Shown here piece after piece: positions 25,304 to 34,930 of a stretch of DNA of 58,845 bases (position 1 is the stretch's first letter; the number at the start of each line of letters is the position of its first letter). A program made the position numbers and the translations under genes. The notes below the pieces were generated by a model, which did no database searches, was not told where the DNA came from, and saw nothing but the letters and a program-made list of their open reading frames with translations. Origin of the DNA: Massilibacteroides sp. (lineage in GTDB: Bacteria > Bacteroidota > Bacteroidia > Bacteroidales > Tannerellaceae); the NCBI GenBank assembly GCA_028708075.1, contig JAQVZS010000007.1, positions 1-58,845 of the forward strand, given 5' to 3'.

Positions 25304-26707
25304 TTACCATCCAAAATAATTCTTGGCATTGTAATAACTTATATTTTCTACCATTTGTTCGATAAAAGGGAGTTCGGATGTAGGTAGTTCGCCTTTTTCT
25401 ACTTCGTTGCCTAATTTGTTACATAAAATACGGCGGAAATATTCATGTCTCGGATAAGATAAGAAACTTCTGGAATCGGTAAGCATGCCGACAAAACGGC
25501 TTAACAAACCTAACGCAGAGAGGGCGTTTATTTGCTTTTCCATACCGTCCAACTGGTCGAGGAACCACCATCCCGCACCATATTGCATTTTGCCGGGAAC
25601 TGTACCATCGTTGAAATTGTAGGCATTGGTGACCATTAATTCATTGTCGCGCGGATTGAGATTATACAGAATGGTCTTGGCAAGTTTTTCGTCCGAATTT
25701 AGCCTATCCAGCAAACGATTCATCGCCGTGGCAACTTCATAATCGCCGATCGCATCATAACCGATGTCCGGGCCTAATTGACGAAACATTTTAGTGTTGT
25801 TGTTTCTGATTGCGCCGATATGGAATTGTTGCACCCAATTCGATTCGGCGTCCATAACCGCTAAATCATATAACATGGCAGAACGGAATTTACGATCTTC
25901 TTCCGCTGTCGGATTCTTTCCCGAACGAACTTTTGCAAAAATCGAATTGATTTCTGCCTCAGAATAAGGTTCTGCACAGAAAGTTGTCAATCCGTGATCG
26001 GAAAGTCCGCAACCTTGTTCTTCAAAAAAACGATGCCTTTTTTCTAAAGCGGCCAATAAATCCGTATATGTTCGTATGTCGATGTCGGCCGCTTTTTCCA
26101 ATAGTCCCAAATAGGTATTATAAACGTCTGCGTTATCGATACTCATCGCTTTGTCCGGTCGCCAAGTCGGTAGTACTTTTACCCTGAATCCGCTTTCCCG
26201 TATAACCTTGTGGTATTCCAACGAGTCGGCCGGGTCATCAGTCGTGCAGACTAATTCTACATTCATCCGTTCCATGATGGCGCGGGCGCGAAATTCCGGC
26301 GTGTGTAATTTGTCCGTACATTCTTCGTATATTTCACGGGCGGTAGACGGATTTAAAACTTTGTCTATCCCAAAGATGCGGCTTAATTCCAGATGGGTCC
26401 AGTGATAAAGCGGATTGCGCATGGCATACGGCATAGTTTCCGCCCATTTCTCAAATTTTTCGTAAGATGGTTTGTCTCCGGTGATGTATTCTTCCGAGAT
26501 TCCATTGGCACGCATGGCTCTCCATTTGTAGTGATCTCCGCCCAACCATATTTCTGTCAGATCGGCAAATTGATAATTGTCCGCGATCATTTTTGGAACA
26601 AGATGGCAATGATAGTCGATGATCGGCATTTTTGCTGCATGTTCATGATATAGCTTGCGCGCTGTATCCGAATAGAGCAGAAAATCCGAGTCTAAAAACG
26701 TTCTCAT
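25304..26707 (-). CDS. uxaC: Glucuronate/galacturonate isomerase
   Basis: 467 aa, the standard length. UxaC turns D-glucuronate into fructuronate and D-galacturonate into tagaturonate in the cytoplasm. Family marks: [21 protein letters not shown] at the start, [17 protein letters not shown] (metal-type HxH), [30 protein letters not shown] and the late [20 protein letters not shown]. Its ATG overlaps the stop of the aldolase gene upstream by 4 bp, indicating coupled translation. With kdgK and the aldolase it covers entry and exit of the Ashwell route; the reductase and dehydratase steps are not in this window. Confidence 0.96.
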   Translation of the reverse strand: MRTFLDSDFLLYSDTARKLYHEHAAKMPIIDYHCHLVPKMIADNYQFADLTEIWLGGDHYKWRAMRANGISEEYITGDKPSYEKFEKWAETMPYAMRNPLYHWTHLELSRIFGIDKVLNPSTAREIYEECTDKLHTPEFRARAIMERMNVELVCTTDDPADSLEYHKVIRESGFRVKVLPTWRPDKAMSIDNADVYNTYLGLLEKAADIDIRTYTDLLAALEKRHRFFEEQGCGLSDHGLTTFCAEPYSEAEINSIFAKVRSGKNPTAEEDRKFRSAMLYDLAVMDAESNWVQQFHIGAIRNNNTKMFRQLGPDIGYDAIGDYEVATAMNRLLDRLNSDEKLAKTILYNLNPRDNELMVTNAYNFNDGTVPGKMQYGAGWWFLDQLDGMEKQINALSALGLLSRFVGMLTDSRSFLSYPRHEYFRRILCNKLGNEVEKGELPTSELPFIEQMVENISYYNAKNYFGW

Positions 26708-27378
26708 GGTTTCTTATATTTTTGTATTATCGATAATGCTTCCTGGCAAAGCCTGGAAATCGTATCCCAGTCTTTTGCCGCGATCGTTTCTTTTGGAAAT
26801 AGTTTAGACCCCATTCCTACGCAAGTTACTCCTGCTTTAAACCAAGCGGATAAGTTTTCTTCTGTCGGTTCCACGGCTCCGGTAGCCATAATCATCGACC
26901 ACGGCATCGGTGCTTTCATATTGTTCACAAATGAGGGTCCGCCGACATTTCCAGCCGGGAATATTTTGCAGAGGTCGCAGCCGACTTCCTGCGCGAACCC
27001 GATTTCCGAAACCGATCCACAGCCGGGGGTGTAGGGGATGAGTCGGCGATTGCATATTTTCGCTACTTCCGGATTAAAGAGTGGCCCTACCACAAAATTA
27101 GCCCCCAACTGAATATATAAAGCTGCCGTAGGTGCATCGACAATCGAACCAATACCCACGATCATTTCCGGGCATTCTTTTGTCGCGAACTTGATCAACT
27201 CTCCGAATACTTCCTGCGCAAAATCACCTCTGTTGGTGAATTCAAACGCACGTACGCCGCCAGCGTAACACGCTTTCAAAACTTGTTTTGCCGTTTCGAT
27301 ATCGCCATGATAATAAACCGGAACCATGCCGGTGTTTATGATTGCCGATAATACCTGTATTTTATTAAATCGTGCCAT
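26704..27378 (-). CDS. eda: KDPG/KHG aldolase (2-dehydro-3-deoxyphosphogluconate aldolase)
   Basis: 224 aa, the usual length. It splits KDPG into pyruvate and glyceraldehyde-3-phosphate. Visible: the catalytic-glutamate region [37 protein letters not shown] (as residues about 78-105), [12 protein letters not shown], and the Schiff-base lysine in [11 protein letters not shown]. It sits between kdgK (12-bp gap) and uxaC (4-bp overlap), so the three are one operon. Some Bacteroidales name this gene kdgA. Confidence 0.93.
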   Translation of the reverse strand: MARFNKIQVLSAIINTGMVPVYYHGDIETAKQVLKACYAGGVRAFEFTNRGDFAQEVFGELIKFATKECPEMIVGIGSIVDAPTAALYIQLGANFVVGPLFNPEVAKICNRRLIPYTPGCGSVSEIGFAQEVGCDLCKIFPAGNVGGPSFVNNMKAPMPWSMIMATGAVEPTEENLSAWFKAGVTCVGMGSKLFPKETIAAKDWDTISRLCQEALSIIQKYKKP

Positions 27379-27390
27379 GTTATAGTTGTT

Positions 27391-28434
27391 TTAACGGGAA
27401 ACGCGTCCGGAGGCATCTCCACTCATTAATTTTTCTACTTCTTCTACCGTCACCTGGTTATAATCTCCATAAATCGTATGTTTCAGACAGGACGCCGCTA
27501 CAGCAAAATCGAGCGCCTTTTGCGGATTGGTAGGATAAGTAATCAGTCCGTAAATCAATCCCCCCATGAAAGAGTCCCCGCCACCCACGCGGTCGACAAT
27601 ATGCGTAATATCGTAGCGTCTGGATTGATGAAGTTTCTTCTCTGTATATAAAACACCACCCCAGGTATTATGATTGGCATTGATCGATCCTCGCAACGTG
27701 ATGATTACTTTCTGAGCGCGGGGAAATTTTTCTATCAATTGGGTACACACAGATTCAAATTCGGCAGCATTCACTTCACCTTCGGTTTGTACCACATCGA
27801 ATCCTTCGGGTTTGATGCCGAATACTTTTTCTGCATCTTCTTCATTACCCAAAATAACATCGCATCCAGCGACTAATTCTGGCATGACTTCCGATGCTTT
27901 TTTCCCGTATTTCCATAGATTTTTGCGATAGTTCAAATCGCAAGACACCGGAACTCCTAATTGATTTGCCGTGCGAATAGCTTCCAGACAAACGTCGGCA
28001 GCCCCTTGGGAAATAGCCGGCGTGATCCCCGTCCAATGAAACCAGGCCGCATCTTTCAGGACATGTACCCAGTCGATCATACCTGGTTGGATTTCAGAAA
28101 TAGAAGAATGAGCACGGTCGTAAACGACTTTGCTTGCGCGGGCCACGGCGCCGGTTTCCAGAAAATAAATTCCCAGACGTTCGCCTCCATAGATAATATC
28201 GGAAGTGTCTACTCCGTATTTTCGAAGGTCCATCACGCAGGAGTGGGCAATATCATTTTGAGGTAAGCGGGTAATAAAGGATGTTTTTAATCCATAATTT
28301 GCCAACGATACGGCAACGTTCGCTTCTCCTCCTCCGAAAGTTGCGTTCAGTTTATCACTTTGATGGAAACGAAGATAATCGGGTGTGGCTAAGCGGAGCA
28401 TGATTTCTCCAAAGGTTACAATTTTCTTTTCCAT
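27391..28434 (-). CDS. kdgK: 2-dehydro-3-deoxygluconate kinase (PfkB family)
   Basis: 347 aa from the ATG at 28434; a GTG two codons earlier is less likely. It phosphorylates KDG to KDPG, the substrate of the following aldolase. PfkB traits: FGEIMLRLATPDYLRF, the GGGEANVAVSLANYG sugar-binding stretch, HWTGITPAIS, and a C-terminal DRVGGGDSFMGGLIYG holding the catalytic Asp and anion hole (GGGD where most have GAGD). First gene of the kdgK-eda-uxaC operon, behind a TATATTTG box. Confidence 0.93.
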   Translation of the reverse strand: MEKKIVTFGEIMLRLATPDYLRFHQSDKLNATFGGGEANVAVSLANYGLKTSFITRLPQNDIAHSCVMDLRKYGVDTSDIIYGGERLGIYFLETGAVARASKVVYDRAHSSISEIQPGMIDWVHVLKDAAWFHWTGITPAISQGAADVCLEAIRTANQLGVPVSCDLNYRKNLWKYGKKASEVMPELVAGCDVILGNEEDAEKVFGIKPEGFDVVQTEGEVNAAEFESVCTQLIEKFPRAQKVIITLRGSINANHNTWGGVLYTEKKLHQSRRYDITHIVDRVGGGDSFMGGLIYGLITYPTNPQKALDFAVAASCLKHTIYGDYNQVTVEEVEKLMSGDASGRVSR

Positions 28435-28469
28435 GAACACATGAATTTAAATAGTCTGTAGTTTTTGCA

Positions 28470-28477
28470 CAAATATA
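28470..28477 (-). promoter_or_regulatory. Candidate -7 box for the kdgK-eda-uxaC operon
   Basis: TATATTTG on the minus strand, 36 bases before the kdgK ATG. No -33 TTG stands out. Confidence 0.5.
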
Positions 28478-28503
28478 GAGTTTATCTTTTAGAATTACCC
28501 AGT

Positions 28504-28526
28504 GTGCGCCCACAAAATAAGCGCAC
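28504..28526. other. GC-rich stem-loop between ogt and kdgK
   Basis: GTGCGC (28504-28509) and GCGCAC (28521-28526) flank an 11-base loop, 31 bases after the ogt stop. There is no T run, so terminator function is weak. Confidence 0.35.
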
Positions 28527-28556
28527 CAGCAATATATCGCTGTTGTTTACGATGTT

Positions 28557-29009
28557 TTATTGTTCGATAGCCAAAAGCTTTTCCTTGATTTCCAACCCTC
28601 CGGCATAACCGACCAATTTCCCGTTCGAACCAACGATCCGGTGGCAAGGGATGATGATGGCTATCGGATTTTTGTTGTTCGCCAATCCTACTGCACGGCA
28701 CGACTTCGGATTCCCTATATCTTCGGCTATTTGTTTGTAAGTACGGGTTTCACCATAATATACCCGTAACAAGGCATTCCAAACAGTTTTTTGATAGGGC
28801 GTTCCTTGAGGATTTAACGGAAGATTAAATGACATACGCTGTCCATGTAGATATTCGTCGATTTGCCTTGCGGTTTCCCGCAGTAGTTTCGTCTCTTTTT
28901 TTTCATAACCTGTCTCAGGTTTTTTAAAGGATAAGCGCGTGATTTGTTTGTCTTCTTCACAGATCCAAATTTCGCCTATGCTCGTTTGATAGGAATAATA
29001 ATATTTCAT
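28557..29009 (-). CDS. ogt: Methylated-DNA--protein-cysteine methyltransferase (O6-alkylguanine repair)
   Basis: 150 aa, a compact Ogt/AGT. It removes alkyl groups from O6-guanine onto its own cysteine. The active-site PCHRIVGSNGKLVGYAGG is complete, preceded by FNLPLNPQGTPYQKTVWNALL and YGETRTYKQIAEDIGNPKSC (helix-turn-helix and arginine finger region). The N-terminal part is a short Ogt-type fold with no Ada domain. It lies downstream of the efflux operon on the same strand with a 70-bp gap. No SOS- or Ada-type box was recognised. Confidence 0.94.
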   Translation of the reverse strand: MKYYYSYQTSIGEIWICEEDKQITRLSFKKPETGYEKKETKLLRETARQIDEYLHGQRMSFNLPLNPQGTPYQKTVWNALLRVYYGETRTYKQIAEDIGNPKSCRAVGLANNKNPIAIIIPCHRIVGSNGKLVGYAGGLEIKEKLLAIEQ

Positions 29010-29079
29010 GGTGTTTTTGCAGGCAACTGATTTTTACGGTTTATATCTAACCCGTAAAGATAGTACTTATTGTCAATAA

Positions 29080-30411
29080 TCATTCGTCCGGCAATAAATA
29101 TTCCAATAATTGTCCGCTTAACTGTAACAACGAGATTTCGCAAATTTTTGTGGCATATTCGGCTATGGAGCGTCTTTCTTCTGCATTCAGTAGACTGTTT
29201 TGTGCTTCACGCAGCTCGATTCCGGAAAGATCTCCCAGTTTATACCGTTCGATGGCAATGGCATAATTTTCCTGTGCGGCAACTAGATTTTCTTTTTCCA
29301 GGCTCCACAAATCGAGATTATTTTCATAGGCCATCCAAAAATTACTCATATCAGCTTTTAAGGCAAGCTCCATTTCTTGGCGCCGTAAATCTTTATTTTC
29401 TATTTGGAGGCGGGTGTTTTTTTGTTCGCGGCGCCTATTAAATCCGTCAAACAGATTATAACCTATGGTAACTCCATAGTTCAACCCTAATCTTTTTTGC
29501 AGGTCGGTTGTACCGACTTCATACCAGTTGGCGGTGTAACCGTAGCCTGCGTTTAGTTTTACATAAGGATAATTACGGCTGCGCGCCTTTTTGTAATCCA
29601 ATTCGGATAAAAGGATGTTTTTCCGAGCAATTTGCAGGGATACATTTGATGTCTCTGTGTTGTTCCAAAGTTCGGCTTCATCCAAAAAAGCATTGGGAAC
29701 GATGACTGAATCTTTGATGAATACGCGTTCTTCTATATTCTCCAATGCCATAAGCCTGTTTAATTCTATTTTTGAACGGTGTACGATTTCTAATTGATTT
29801 AATACATTCGAACTGTCGGCATTGAAGTCCACTTGTGCCTGTTGCAGGTCGAGCCGGGACATGGATCCAATATAATAACGTTCTTCGACAATGCGCAATC
29901 GTTCTTTGGACAGGGCCAATGTCGCTTTCAGATTATGTAACCTTATTTTTTGCCGGATTAGGTTATAATATTCGGCGGTAAGGGTCGCTACAAAGTCTTC
30001 AATGGTCATACGTGTATTTAGTTCCCCCAGTTTTTTTAATTCTTTTAAGGTTTCGTAAGAGGCTTGTATTCCGAATCCGTCAAAGATCATCCAACTCATA
30101 TTTAGTCCGATGTTGGCTGTTTCACTGTTGATTCCGGTTGTTTTTTCTGTGGACCCGTCGGTCAGTTCGTTTTGGGTATTGTAGATCGTACCGCTAAGTC
30201 CTCCGTCCATCTCCAATGAAGGAAGGTAACCGGCATTTCCGATAGTTGCGTTATTGGTGCTGATGGTTTGTTCGTTTCGGATGATGCGGATCGAATAATT
30301 TCTCTCGAGTCCTGTTTTGATGCAGTCTTGTAAACTAAATACATCCTGAGAGAAAGCTGAAAGCGTATTGAAATAAGCAAAAATGATAAAAAAATAAAAG
30401 ACACTTCTCAT
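29080..30411 (-). CDS. TolC-family outer-membrane efflux protein
   Basis: 443 aa, with a signal peptide ending near FSQ (about residue 22). It shows the two repeated outer-membrane-efflux units: LQDCIKTGLERNYSIRI and long alpha-helical stretches, EERYYIGSMSRLDLQQAQVDF in the first repeat and IERYKLGDLSGIELREAQNSL in the second, plus the GYNLFDGFNRR-type strand. Trimers of such proteins form the exit duct of tripartite pumps. The RND permease stop is 10 bp upstream, so this is the last gene of the adaptor-permease-duct operon. Confidence 0.93.
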   Translation of the reverse strand: MRSVFYFFIIFAYFNTLSAFSQDVFSLQDCIKTGLERNYSIRIIRNEQTISTNNATIGNAGYLPSLEMDGGLSGTIYNTQNELTDGSTEKTTGINSETANIGLNMSWMIFDGFGIQASYETLKELKKLGELNTRMTIEDFVATLTAEYYNLIRQKIRLHNLKATLALSKERLRIVEERYYIGSMSRLDLQQAQVDFNADSSNVLNQLEIVHRSKIELNRLMALENIEERVFIKDSVIVPNAFLDEAELWNNTETSNVSLQIARKNILLSELDYKKARSRNYPYVKLNAGYGYTANWYEVGTTDLQKRLGLNYGVTIGYNLFDGFNRRREQKNTRLQIENKDLRRQEMELALKADMSNFWMAYENNLDLWSLEKENLVAAQENYAIAIERYKLGDLSGIELREAQNSLLNAEERRSIAEYATKICEISLLQLSGQLLEYLLPDE

Positions 30412-30421
30412 GGCGAACTTT

Positions 30422-33400
30422 TTAATTTATTTTAGCTTGCATGTTTTCTTGCACGTTTAGTCGTTTTTTCCGGTTTGTCGAAATATACGAATACATGGCT
30501 GGGATAATGAATAACGTCAAAAAGGTAGAAATCAACATTCCGCCGACAACGGCTATTCCCATGGCGATACGTCCTTGTGCACCTTCTCCCGATGCAAAAA
30601 CTAAAGGTAACAAACCGATGATCGTGGAAGCACTGGTCATGAGGATAGGGCGCAGGCGCTGAATAGCTGCCGAACGGATCGCTTCGTTGATTTCATAACC
30701 GGCGATTTGCCGTTGATTGGCGAATTCAACGATCAGGATTCCGTTTTTGGTGACCAATCCGATAAGCATGATGATTCCGATCTGGCTAAAAATATTCATG
30801 GTGATTCCGCTGATGCTCATAAAGAAAACCGCTCCCGCTATGGCTAACGGAACAGTAATCATTACAACAAATGGGTCTTTGAAACTTTCGAATTGGGCGG
30901 CCAATACGAGGTAGACCATGATAAGCGCTAAAATCAAAGCAAACATCAAGCTATCCGAACTTTCCCGGAACTCTTTAGATTCGCCGGACAAAGCAGTTCG
31001 GAAAGAACCATCCAGCGTTTCGGCTGCAATACGATCCATTTCATCTAATCCGTCCCTGATTGTGTAGCCTTTGCCCAGTCCGCTCGAAATGGTGGCTGAT
31101 ACAAAACGATTATAGCGATACAATTGTGGCGGAGCGACGTTTTCTTGCAAAGTCACCAGGTTGTCCAATTGAATCATCGCTCCGTTATCATTTCTAACAT
31201 AAATAGATTTGAGGTCTACTGGAGTGTTTCTTTGCTGGCGATTGATTTCTCCCAATATCTGGTATTGTTTTCCATTCATATAGAAATAGCCCATACGTTG
31301 ACCGCTTAACGCGTATTGTAGCGTTTGCGCGATGTTTCGTGTGCTCACACCCAGCAAAGACGCTTTATCGCGGTTAATCTCAATACGTGTTTCTGGTTTG
31401 GTAAATTTCAGATTCACATCCGCCATTTGAAAAACCGGACTTTCATTTACTTTTTGCATAAAGGAAGGAAGTACTTCCTGCAGTTTCTCCAGCGAGGTTG
31501 CCTGAAGTACATATTGAACCGGCATTCCCGCCCGTCTTCCCCCAAACGTCGATTGTTGTTGAACGAAAGCTCTGGCCTTGGTCTCTTTTTGTACGGCACG
31601 GGAAAGATCTTCCGCCACACTCATTTGCGACCAGTCACGTTCTTTGAGGTCTGGAAGGATGATATTGACAAATCCACCGGAACTCCAGGATCGGGAAACA
31701 ATGGCTTGTTTTTCAGGAGTGATTGAGTCGGCGATCATTTCAATTTGTTCCCCATAATCACGCAGAAATTCAAATGTTGCGCCTTCCGGGCCTCTGGTAT
31801 TAATGCTGATCATCGAACGATCTTCCAACGGCGATAATTCTGCGGGGATTTTTTTCCAATAATAGGCAATAGCCAGTAGAAGTACCAGAATGATTGGGAA
31901 TGACCATATTTTGCGATTTAAGAAATAGGTTAATCCTTTTTCATAGATCCGGTTTATCCAATCAAAAAAAGGTTCAGTTAATTTATAAAACTTGTTTTTC
32001 TTTTCTCTTCTTTTCAGAATTTTGGTAGCCAGCATCGGTGTAAATGTCAAGGCTACAAAAGAAGAAATCACAACGGCGCCGGCAATTACAATACTGAATT
32101 CTTTAAAAAGTCGTCCGGTCATACCTTCCATAAAAACAATCGGAAGAAAAACGGCGACTAACGTGACTGTTGTCGAAATAACAGCGAAAAAAATTTCTTT
32201 GCTTCCCTCTATTCCGGCTTCTTTTGGCCTAATTCCTTTTTCAATACGAGTATAAATGTTTTCGGTAACCACAATCGCATCGTCCACCACCAATCCGACC
32301 GCCAGCACAATGGCTAGCATGGTCAGAACATTAATAGAGAACCCTGCCAAATACATGATAAAGAATGTTCCGACAAGCGAAACCGGGATAACAACTACTG
32401 GGATCAACGTGACGCGCCAGTCACGCAGGAAAAGAAAAATAACCAAAACGACTATGAGAAAAGCAACATAAATCGTTTCTTGTACTTCATGAATAGATGC
32501 CCGAATAAAACGCGTATTGTCGTAGACCATTTCTACTGTGACGTCGTCAGGCAGGTCTTTTTTTAATTGTTCGATACGGTTATAGGCTTCATCGGCTATT
32601 TCGATGTGGTTTGCACCCGGTTGGGGAATAATCACATCGATTACCATTGGTTTCCCATTTTTCTTTAAAAGACTACGCATATCTTCCGGTGCCAGTTCCG
32701 CATAACCGATATCACTGAATCGTACAATGTTATTGTTGCTTTCTTTGATGATGAGATCGTTAAACTCCTTGGCCGTATGCATAAGCCCTAATGTTCGGAT
32801 AGAAAGGTCGATGGTATTGCCCTCAATACTTCCGGAAGGCAATTCAACATTTTCTCGGTCGATGGCATTCTTCACATCAATTGGTGTCACGCCGTAGCCC
32901 GCCATTTTGGTAGGGTCCAGCCAAAGGCGCATAGAATAGCGTTTCTGTCCCCAAATATTTACCGCACTAACATTGGGTATGGTTTGTAATCGTTCTTTTA
33001 CCGTCAATTCGGCAATTTCACTGAGTTCCATTAGTGAACGTTGCGAACTTTGTATACCTATCTGCATAATGGGCGACGCGTCTGCGTCTGCTTTCGATAC
33101 AGTCGGCGGATCGCAGTCCCTCGGCAGATACCGTTGCGCGCGGGAGACTTTATCACGAACGTCGTTTGCCGCTGTTTCCATGTCAACCGACAATTCGAAT
33201 TCGACGGTGATGCGCGAACTACCCTGACTGCTGACGCTGCTTAATGAACGGATCCCAGGAATCCCGTTGATATTCTGTTCCAAAGGCTCTGTGATCTGGT
33301 TCATAATCACATCTGCGTTGGCCCCTGGATAAGATACGCTTACCGAAATAATCGGTTGGTCTACACTAGGAAATTCACGTATGCCGAGAAAACTATAACC

Positions 33401-33484
33401 GATGAAGCCAAACAACAGGAGGACAATGGTCATCACTGTCGAAAGTACCGGTCTGTTGATGCTGATTTCAGAAAGGTTGCTCAT
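30422..33484 (-). CDS. RND efflux transporter, AcrB/MexB-type inner-membrane pump
   Basis: 1020 aa, standard length, with 12 membrane segments and two large periplasmic loops. RND traits: N-terminal INRPVLSTVMTIVLLLFGFI, VSYPGANADVIMNQITEPLEQ, and in TM4 VGLVVDDAIVVTENIY carrying the paired aspartates of the proton relay in HAE-1 pumps (not the heavy-metal CusA type). TM10-11 include LIGLVTKNGILIVEFANQ. The pump exports hydrophobic compounds such as drugs, bile acids or lipids using the proton gradient; its substrate cannot be told. Adaptor gene 15 bp upstream, TolC gene 10 bp downstream. Confidence 0.95.
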   Translation of the reverse strand: MSNLSEISINRPVLSTVMTIVLLLFGFIGYSFLGIREFPSVDQPIISVSVSYPGANADVIMNQITEPLEQNINGIPGIRSLSSVSSQGSSRITVEFELSVDMETAANDVRDKVSRAQRYLPRDCDPPTVSKADADASPIMQIGIQSSQRSLMELSEIAELTVKERLQTIPNVSAVNIWGQKRYSMRLWLDPTKMAGYGVTPIDVKNAIDRENVELPSGSIEGNTIDLSIRTLGLMHTAKEFNDLIIKESNNNIVRFSDIGYAELAPEDMRSLLKKNGKPMVIDVIIPQPGANHIEIADEAYNRIEQLKKDLPDDVTVEMVYDNTRFIRASIHEVQETIYVAFLIVVLVIFLFLRDWRVTLIPVVVIPVSLVGTFFIMYLAGFSINVLTMLAIVLAVGLVVDDAIVVTENIYTRIEKGIRPKEAGIEGSKEIFFAVISTTVTLVAVFLPIVFMEGMTGRLFKEFSIVIAGAVVISSFVALTFTPMLATKILKRREKKNKFYKLTEPFFDWINRIYEKGLTYFLNRKIWSFPIILVLLLAIAYYWKKIPAELSPLEDRSMISINTRGPEGATFEFLRDYGEQIEMIADSITPEKQAIVSRSWSSGGFVNIILPDLKERDWSQMSVAEDLSRAVQKETKARAFVQQQSTFGGRRAGMPVQYVLQATSLEKLQEVLPSFMQKVNESPVFQMADVNLKFTKPETRIEINRDKASLLGVSTRNIAQTLQYALSGQRMGYFYMNGKQYQILGEINRQQRNTPVDLKSIYVRNDNGAMIQLDNLVTLQENVAPPQLYRYNRFVSATISSGLGKGYTIRDGLDEMDRIAAETLDGSFRTALSGESKEFRESSDSLMFALILALIMVYLVLAAQFESFKDPFVVMITVPLAIAGAVFFMSISGITMNIFSQIGIIMLIGLVTKNGILIVEFANQRQIAGYEINEAIRSAAIQRLRPILMTSASTIIGLLPLVFASGEGAQGRIAMGIAVVGGMLISTFLTLFIIPAMYSYISTNRKKRLNVQENMQAKIN

Positions 33485-33499
33485 GATCTTATCCCGGTT

Positions 33500-34594
33500 T
33501 TAATACAAATTATCAATCGAGACATTCATGCCTTTGCGGAGTTGCATGACGCCGGATGTGATGATCGTATCACCCGGACTTAAGCCATTGATTGCCTGTA
33601 CGCGGCTTTCCGTACGGATACCTGTTTTGATTTCTATGGGTTCAGCCACTCCGTTTTGATATTTATATACAATATTTTTCCCCATTTCAGGAATTATCGC
33701 TTCACTGGGGACCGTAAGTGCGTCTTGTATTTCCTGTTTAGTGATTTCAATCCAGGTTAGCCGTCCCGGTAAAATAGTTTCCCGTTCATTCGGATAAGTC
33801 GCCCGCACATTCAAGGTACGGGTGTCCATGTCTATTTTACTTTCCACAGCGTATACGGTTGCCTGATGTTTTTGAACAATGCCGTCGTTAGATTCAAGAG
33901 AAAAAGAAATACGTGTTCCGAATTTAACCTCTCCTGAATAACGCTCTGGAATAGAAAAATCAATTTTTAAAGGTGAAATTTTTGTAAGTTTGGCGACGAT
34001 GGTTGAGGGAGTGGTGTAGCTTCCTTCGCTGACATTACGTAATCCGATGATTCCGTCGAAAGGAGCTCTTAACTCTGTTAAGGTAATATTTGCTTTGACA
34101 AGATCAATGTCTGCCATCAGTTTTTCTAATTCGGTTTGCACTTGCTCGAAAGCCTCTTGACTAACGGCATCTTTTGCCAATAATGCTCTTTGCCTGTAGA
34201 CCCTGTCCTTTGCCAGCGGAATTTGCGCTTCAAGTTTTTTCAGTTGAGCCTGTAATGGACTGTCATTTATTTTGGCTAATAATTCCCCCTTTTTTACATG
34301 CGTTCCTTCCGTAAAATAAATAGCCACGACTTTGCCGGAAGATTCGAAAGAAAGGTCAACCTCTTCATCCGGTATGACACTTCCCGCACTAACAATTTTA
34401 TCAGAAAGTGGTTGAGACCGGATGATTTCCGCATTAATATTTAGAATTTTGTTACGGGGTGTGCCGGATGGAGCCGGAGATTCGAAGCCTCCTTTGGGGG
34501 CTGTTAGCATTCGTTTTGCTTTTGGATAGATAATCATTCCCAAGATTAGGAGAACGATTAATAACGTTACTCCCCATTTTACTTTTTTTATCAT
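33500..34594 (-). CDS. RND efflux periplasmic adaptor (membrane-fusion protein)
   Basis: 364 aa. N-terminal membrane anchor (WGVTLLIVLLILGMIIYP). The order is typical: SFESSGKVVAIYFTEGTHVKKGELLAKIND (first half-lipoyl), a helical hairpin (LEAQIPLAKDRVYRQRALLAKD), the second half-lipoyl ITLTELRAPFDGIIGLRNVSEGSY (both given as residues about 75-105 and 165-190), a beta-barrel and a membrane-proximal domain. It links the RND pump and the TolC duct. First gene of the three; no transcription regulator gene is adjacent, and no clear TAnnTTTG box was seen upstream. Confidence 0.94.
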   Translation of the reverse strand: MIKKVKWGVTLLIVLLILGMIIYPKAKRMLTAPKGGFESPAPSGTPRNKILNINAEIIRSQPLSDKIVSAGSVIPDEEVDLSFESSGKVVAIYFTEGTHVKKGELLAKINDSPLQAQLKKLEAQIPLAKDRVYRQRALLAKDAVSQEAFEQVQTELEKLMADIDLVKANITLTELRAPFDGIIGLRNVSEGSYTTPSTIVAKLTKISPLKIDFSIPERYSGEVKFGTRISFSLESNDGIVQKHQATVYAVESKIDMDTRTLNVRATYPNERETILPGRLTWIEITKQEIQDALTVPSEAIIPEMGKNIVYKYQNGVAEPIEIKTGIRTESRVQAINGLSPGDTIITSGVMQLRKGMNVSIDNLY

Positions 34595-34666
34595 ACGATA
34601 TACAAAAGGAATTATATTCTTTACATACTAAATATGATAATTGTGACTAAAACTCCTCGGGAAGGT

Positions 34667-34843
34667 TTAATTGACTACAAAAAAATGTTGATGAATTTGT
34701 TTTTTGTGTGAAAAGTCTAAATGTTTTTCTTTGTTAAATTGAAGAAGTCTTTCCCATGAATCTCGAAATCGATTTGGCCATTTACCTGGATAAGAGTTTT
34801 TCAAATTCCAAATAAATTCTTCAGTCCATAACCAGCCTTGTTC
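34667..34843 (-). pseudogene. Remnant of a DNA methyltransferase (N6/N4 class)
   Basis: A 58-codon open stretch with no start codon and a stop on either side (34844-34846 and 34667-34669). It encodes WTEEFIWNLKNSYPGKWPNR followed by FRDSWERLLQFNK, which matches the region between the catalytic motif and the target-recognition part of N6-adenine/N4-cytosine DNA methyltransferases. No other methylase motifs (DPPY, FxGxG) were found around it. It fills most of the 336-bp space between the efflux operon and murQ. Recognition is by memory of the family pattern. Confidence 0.6.
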
Positions 34844-34930
34844 TTATACGATAATTGTACTTATCGCTGATAAAGATAGCGAATATTCGTTTATGAGTAC
34901 AGAGATATAGACAAAATAAAAGATATGTCT

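Noticed and set aside
29033-29058. Terminator for the efflux operon
   Set aside because: TTTACGG/CCGTAAA can pair, but the minus-strand 3' side is A-rich rather than T-rich, so it was not called.
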